From NCBI GenBank assembly GCA_903904335.1, contig CAIVCF010000237.1:1-38224 (forward strand): a stretch of 38,224 bases of DNA. The letters are read 5' to 3'. A model generated the notes under the pieces. That model was not told the DNA's origin. It ran no database searches and was given only the letters and a program-made list of their open reading frames with translations. This document shows positions 36,492 through 38,224 of this stretch, piece after piece. Origin of the DNA: an uncultured Chitinophagaceae bacterium (lineage in GTDB: Bacteria; Bacteroidota; Bacteroidia; Chitinophagales; Chitinophagaceae). The translations under genes were made by a program, and so were the position numbers. Each line of letters begins with the position of its first letter. Position 1 is the first letter of the stretch.

Positions 36492-37994
36492 ATGGGTAAG
36501 CCAACAGGTTTTATGGAATTCACGAGAGAAACATCGGGCAAAAGATCGGTGCAGGAACGTGTGCATGATTATAAAGAATATATCCAACCGTTCACTGAAC
36601 AACAATTGAATAAACAGGCTGCACGCTGCATGAACTGCGGTGTACCTTTTTGTCATAGTGGTTGTCCTTTGGGAAATGTGATCCCTGAATTTAATGATGC
36701 GGTGTATGATGGCAATTGGGAAGAAGCTTACAGCATATTAACATCAACAAATAATTTCCCTGAATTTACCGGAAGGATTTGTCCTGCTCCCTGCGAAAGT
36801 GCTTGCGTGCTCGGCATCAATCAACCACCTGTTACCATTGAAGAAATTGAAAAACATATTATTGAAATTGCTTTTGAGAAAGGTTTTGTAAAATCACATA
36901 AACCTAATATTCGTTCCGGAAAAAAAGTGGCAGTGATCGGTTCTGGTCCTGCAGGATTAGCTGCTGCAGCACAATTAAATTATGCAGGTCATACAGTAAC
37001 AGTTTTTGAAAGAGACGATGCACCGGGTGGTTTGTTACGTTATGGAATCCCTGATTTTAAATTAGAGAAATGGGTGATTGACAGAAGAGTGAAGTTGATG
37101 GAAGAAGAAGGAATCATTTTCAAATGCAACGCAAATGTTGGTGTGAATATTGGCATCAATGATCTGTTGAGAGAATATAATGCAATTGTATTGGCATGCG
37201 GCGCAACAGTTCCAAGAGATTTGAAAGTTCCCGGCAGGGAATTGAACGGTGTTTATTTTGCGATGCAATTTTTAAAACAAAATAATAAATATGTGGCTGG
37301 CAAAGATCCTCATGCCAATGCAAATATTGAAAGCAATATACTTCCGAATGAAGTAAAAGCAACCCAAAAAAACGTGGTGGTGATTGGTGGTGGCGATACG
37401 GGAAGTGATTGTGTGGGAACATCGAACCGGCATGGCGCCTCAACAGTAACTCAGTTTGAATTATTACCTAAACCACCTGAAAGCAGAACAGAATATATGC
37501 CTTGGCCAACATATCCTATGATATTAAAAACAACCACTTCACATGAAGAGGGTGTTGATCGTAAATGGGCTATTGCTACCAAAGAATTTATAGGTGATGA
37601 AAACGGAAATTTAAAAGCAATAAAGATTGTTGATCTTGAATGGATCAGTATTGATGGAAGACCTTCACAATTTAATGAAGTGACCGGCAGTGAGAGATAC
37701 ATTCCTTGCGAATTGGCTTTATTAGCTATGGGATTTTTATATCCGCAAAAAGAAGGCTTACTAAATGAATTGGGTATTGAATTGGATGAACGCGGTAATG
37801 TAAAAGCCTCCGAAAAGAATTATCAGACTAATATATCCAAAATATTTACTGCCGGTGATATGCGTCGCGGTCAATCACTTGTTGTTTGGGCAATCAGTGA
37901 AGGAAGAGAATGTGCCAGAAAAGTAGATGAGTTCTTAATGGGCCACTCAGTTTTGGAAACAAAAGACAATTCGATATTACATGCCATGATGTAA
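36492..37994 (+). CDS. gltD: Glutamate synthase small subunit (GltD)
   Basis: 500 residues. N-terminal 4Fe-4S cysteines are in CMNCGVPFCHSGCPLGNVIPE and CPAPCESACVLG. The FAD-binding Rossmann fold begins VAVIGSGPAGLAAAAQL (about 146-162), followed by GGLLRYGIPDFKLEK. The NADPH-binding motif is VVVIGGGDTGSDCVG, and TAGDMRRGQSLVVWAI is the second FAD contact. It passes electrons from NADPH to GltB, completing the heterodimeric enzyme. It lies 203 bases downstream of gltB with three intergenic palindromes between them, which may uncouple or adjust its expression. A strong terminator follows. Confidence 0.98.
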   Translation: MGKPTGFMEFTRETSGKRSVQERVHDYKEYIQPFTEQQLNKQAARCMNCGVPFCHSGCPLGNVIPEFNDAVYDGNWEEAYSILTSTNNFPEFTGRICPAPCESACVLGINQPPVTIEEIEKHIIEIAFEKGFVKSHKPNIRSGKKVAVIGSGPAGLAAAAQLNYAGHTVTVFERDDAPGGLLRYGIPDFKLEKWVIDRRVKLMEEEGIIFKCNANVGVNIGINDLLREYNAIVLACGATVPRDLKVPGRELNGVYFAMQFLKQNNKYVAGKDPHANANIESNILPNEVKATQKNVVVIGGGDTGSDCVGTSNRHGASTVTQFELLPKPPESRTEYMPWPTYPMILKTTTSHEEGVDRKWAIATKEFIGDENGNLKAIKIVDLEWISIDGRPSQFNEVTGSERYIPCELALLAMGFLYPQKEGLLNELGIELDERGNVKASEKNYQTNISKIFTAGDMRRGQSLVVWAISEGRECARKVDEFLMGHSVLETKDNSILHAMM

Positions 37995-38015
37995 ATTTTT
38001 TCAGCATTAATTATA

Positions 38016-38046
38016 TCCCTGCAAATAACCATTGCAGGGATTTTTT
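38016..38046 (+). terminator. Rho-independent terminator after gltD
   Basis: TCCCTGCAA - 7-base loop - TTGCAGGGA followed by six T residues, 22 bases after the gltD stop codon. Confidence 0.93.
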
Positions 38047-38125
38047 ATTGCTATAAATGAGAGAAAAAATCTCAATAACAGAATTTGATAAAAGTCAAAA
38101 CTGTTTATTCTTCTAAATTATAGGA

Positions 38126-38224
38126 TTAGGTAGAATAAACGCAAAGAGTTTTTAAGTAATTGTAAGGATGAGGAATTTGATTCATCAATCTTATCACTAC
38201 ATCATTAAATAACCAGTTGCGCAT
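38126..38224 (-). CDS. Possible C-terminal end of an unidentified gene (partial)
   Basis: The minus-strand frame is open from the window edge to a TAA at 38128-38126, coding for MRNWLFNDVVIRLMNQIPHPYNYLKTL and five more residues. I do not recognise it. At about 32 codons in A/T-rich DNA it may be chance. The stretch 38047-38125 shows nothing else. Confidence 0.2.
   Translation of the reverse strand: MRNWLFNDVVIRLMNQIPHPYNYLKTLCVYST

Noticed and set aside
36059-36656. Two minus-strand ORFs (121 and 100 aa) across the gltB-gltD gap
   Set aside because: They overlap the ends of gltB and gltD and read through the dispersed repeat and hairpins; low-complexity, hydrophobic/Phe-rich translation typical of antisense frames.

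Overview
This 38.2 kb window is AT-rich chromosomal DNA from a member of the Bacteroidota, most likely of the order Chitinophagales / family Chitinophagaceae. The clues are the A/T-rich codon use, promoter-like TAnnTTTG boxes, the RpoC and OmpH/Skp sequence types, Bacteroidota-type intergenic palindromes (CCCCTGAAGGGG and degenerate 'cacggag...ctctgtggc' hairpins), and several conserved proteins that I associate only with this phylum. No tRNA, rRNA, CRISPR array or intact transposon was seen.

Layout. (1) 1-1530 is accessory DNA: the last residues of a tyrosine recombinase, an orphan small ORF, the first ~29 codons of a PD-(D/E)XK-type nuclease fused tail-to-tail to the first ~165 codons of a PLD-domain helicase, and an XRE-type regulator. 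It looks like the scar of a defence or restriction island. (2) 1610-4798 holds envelope polysaccharide genes (Gfo/Idh/MocA dehydrogenase, sugar-phosphate transferase, FemAB/GNAT-like transferase) converging on ispD. (3) 5087-11061 holds catabolic and envelope genes: a tyrosine phenol-lyase/tryptophanase, isoaspartyl peptidase, PfkB heptose-7-phosphate kinase, APC permease and a Skp/OmpH chaperone. (4) 11273-15556 is rpoC, unusually without rpoB upstream. (5) 15983-22302 holds a small conserved protein, a PAS histidine kinase overlapping a REC-CRP fusion regulator, and two large conserved proteins of unknown function (602 and 518 aa). (6) 22503-31573 is a branched-chain amino acid cluster, leuA-leuB-ilvD-(TonB-like ORF)-ilvB-ilvN-ilvC, with a candidate attenuator ahead of leuA and without leuCD. 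(7) 31771-37994 is gltB-gltD, ended by a strong terminator.

How the genes work together. The ilv/leu genes turn pyruvate and 2-oxobutyrate into valine/isoleucine precursors and 2-oxoisovalerate into leucine precursors. GltBD supplies the glutamate used for the final transaminations. The kinase/REC-CRP pair probably forms a cytoplasmic sensory pathway, and a perfect dyad in front of the 602-aa gene has the geometry of a CRP/FNR-type operator.

The most unusual signals are a four-copy intergenic repeat with core ACAAGWGTGCGACGCAAC, two copies of which flank the tyrosine phenol-lyase gene as inverted repeats and two of which sit in gaps inside biosynthetic gene clusters; a palindromic repeat inserted in frame in ilvN; the two-gene truncation junction near base 445; and the REC-CRP regulator whose cAMP pocket residues are replaced.
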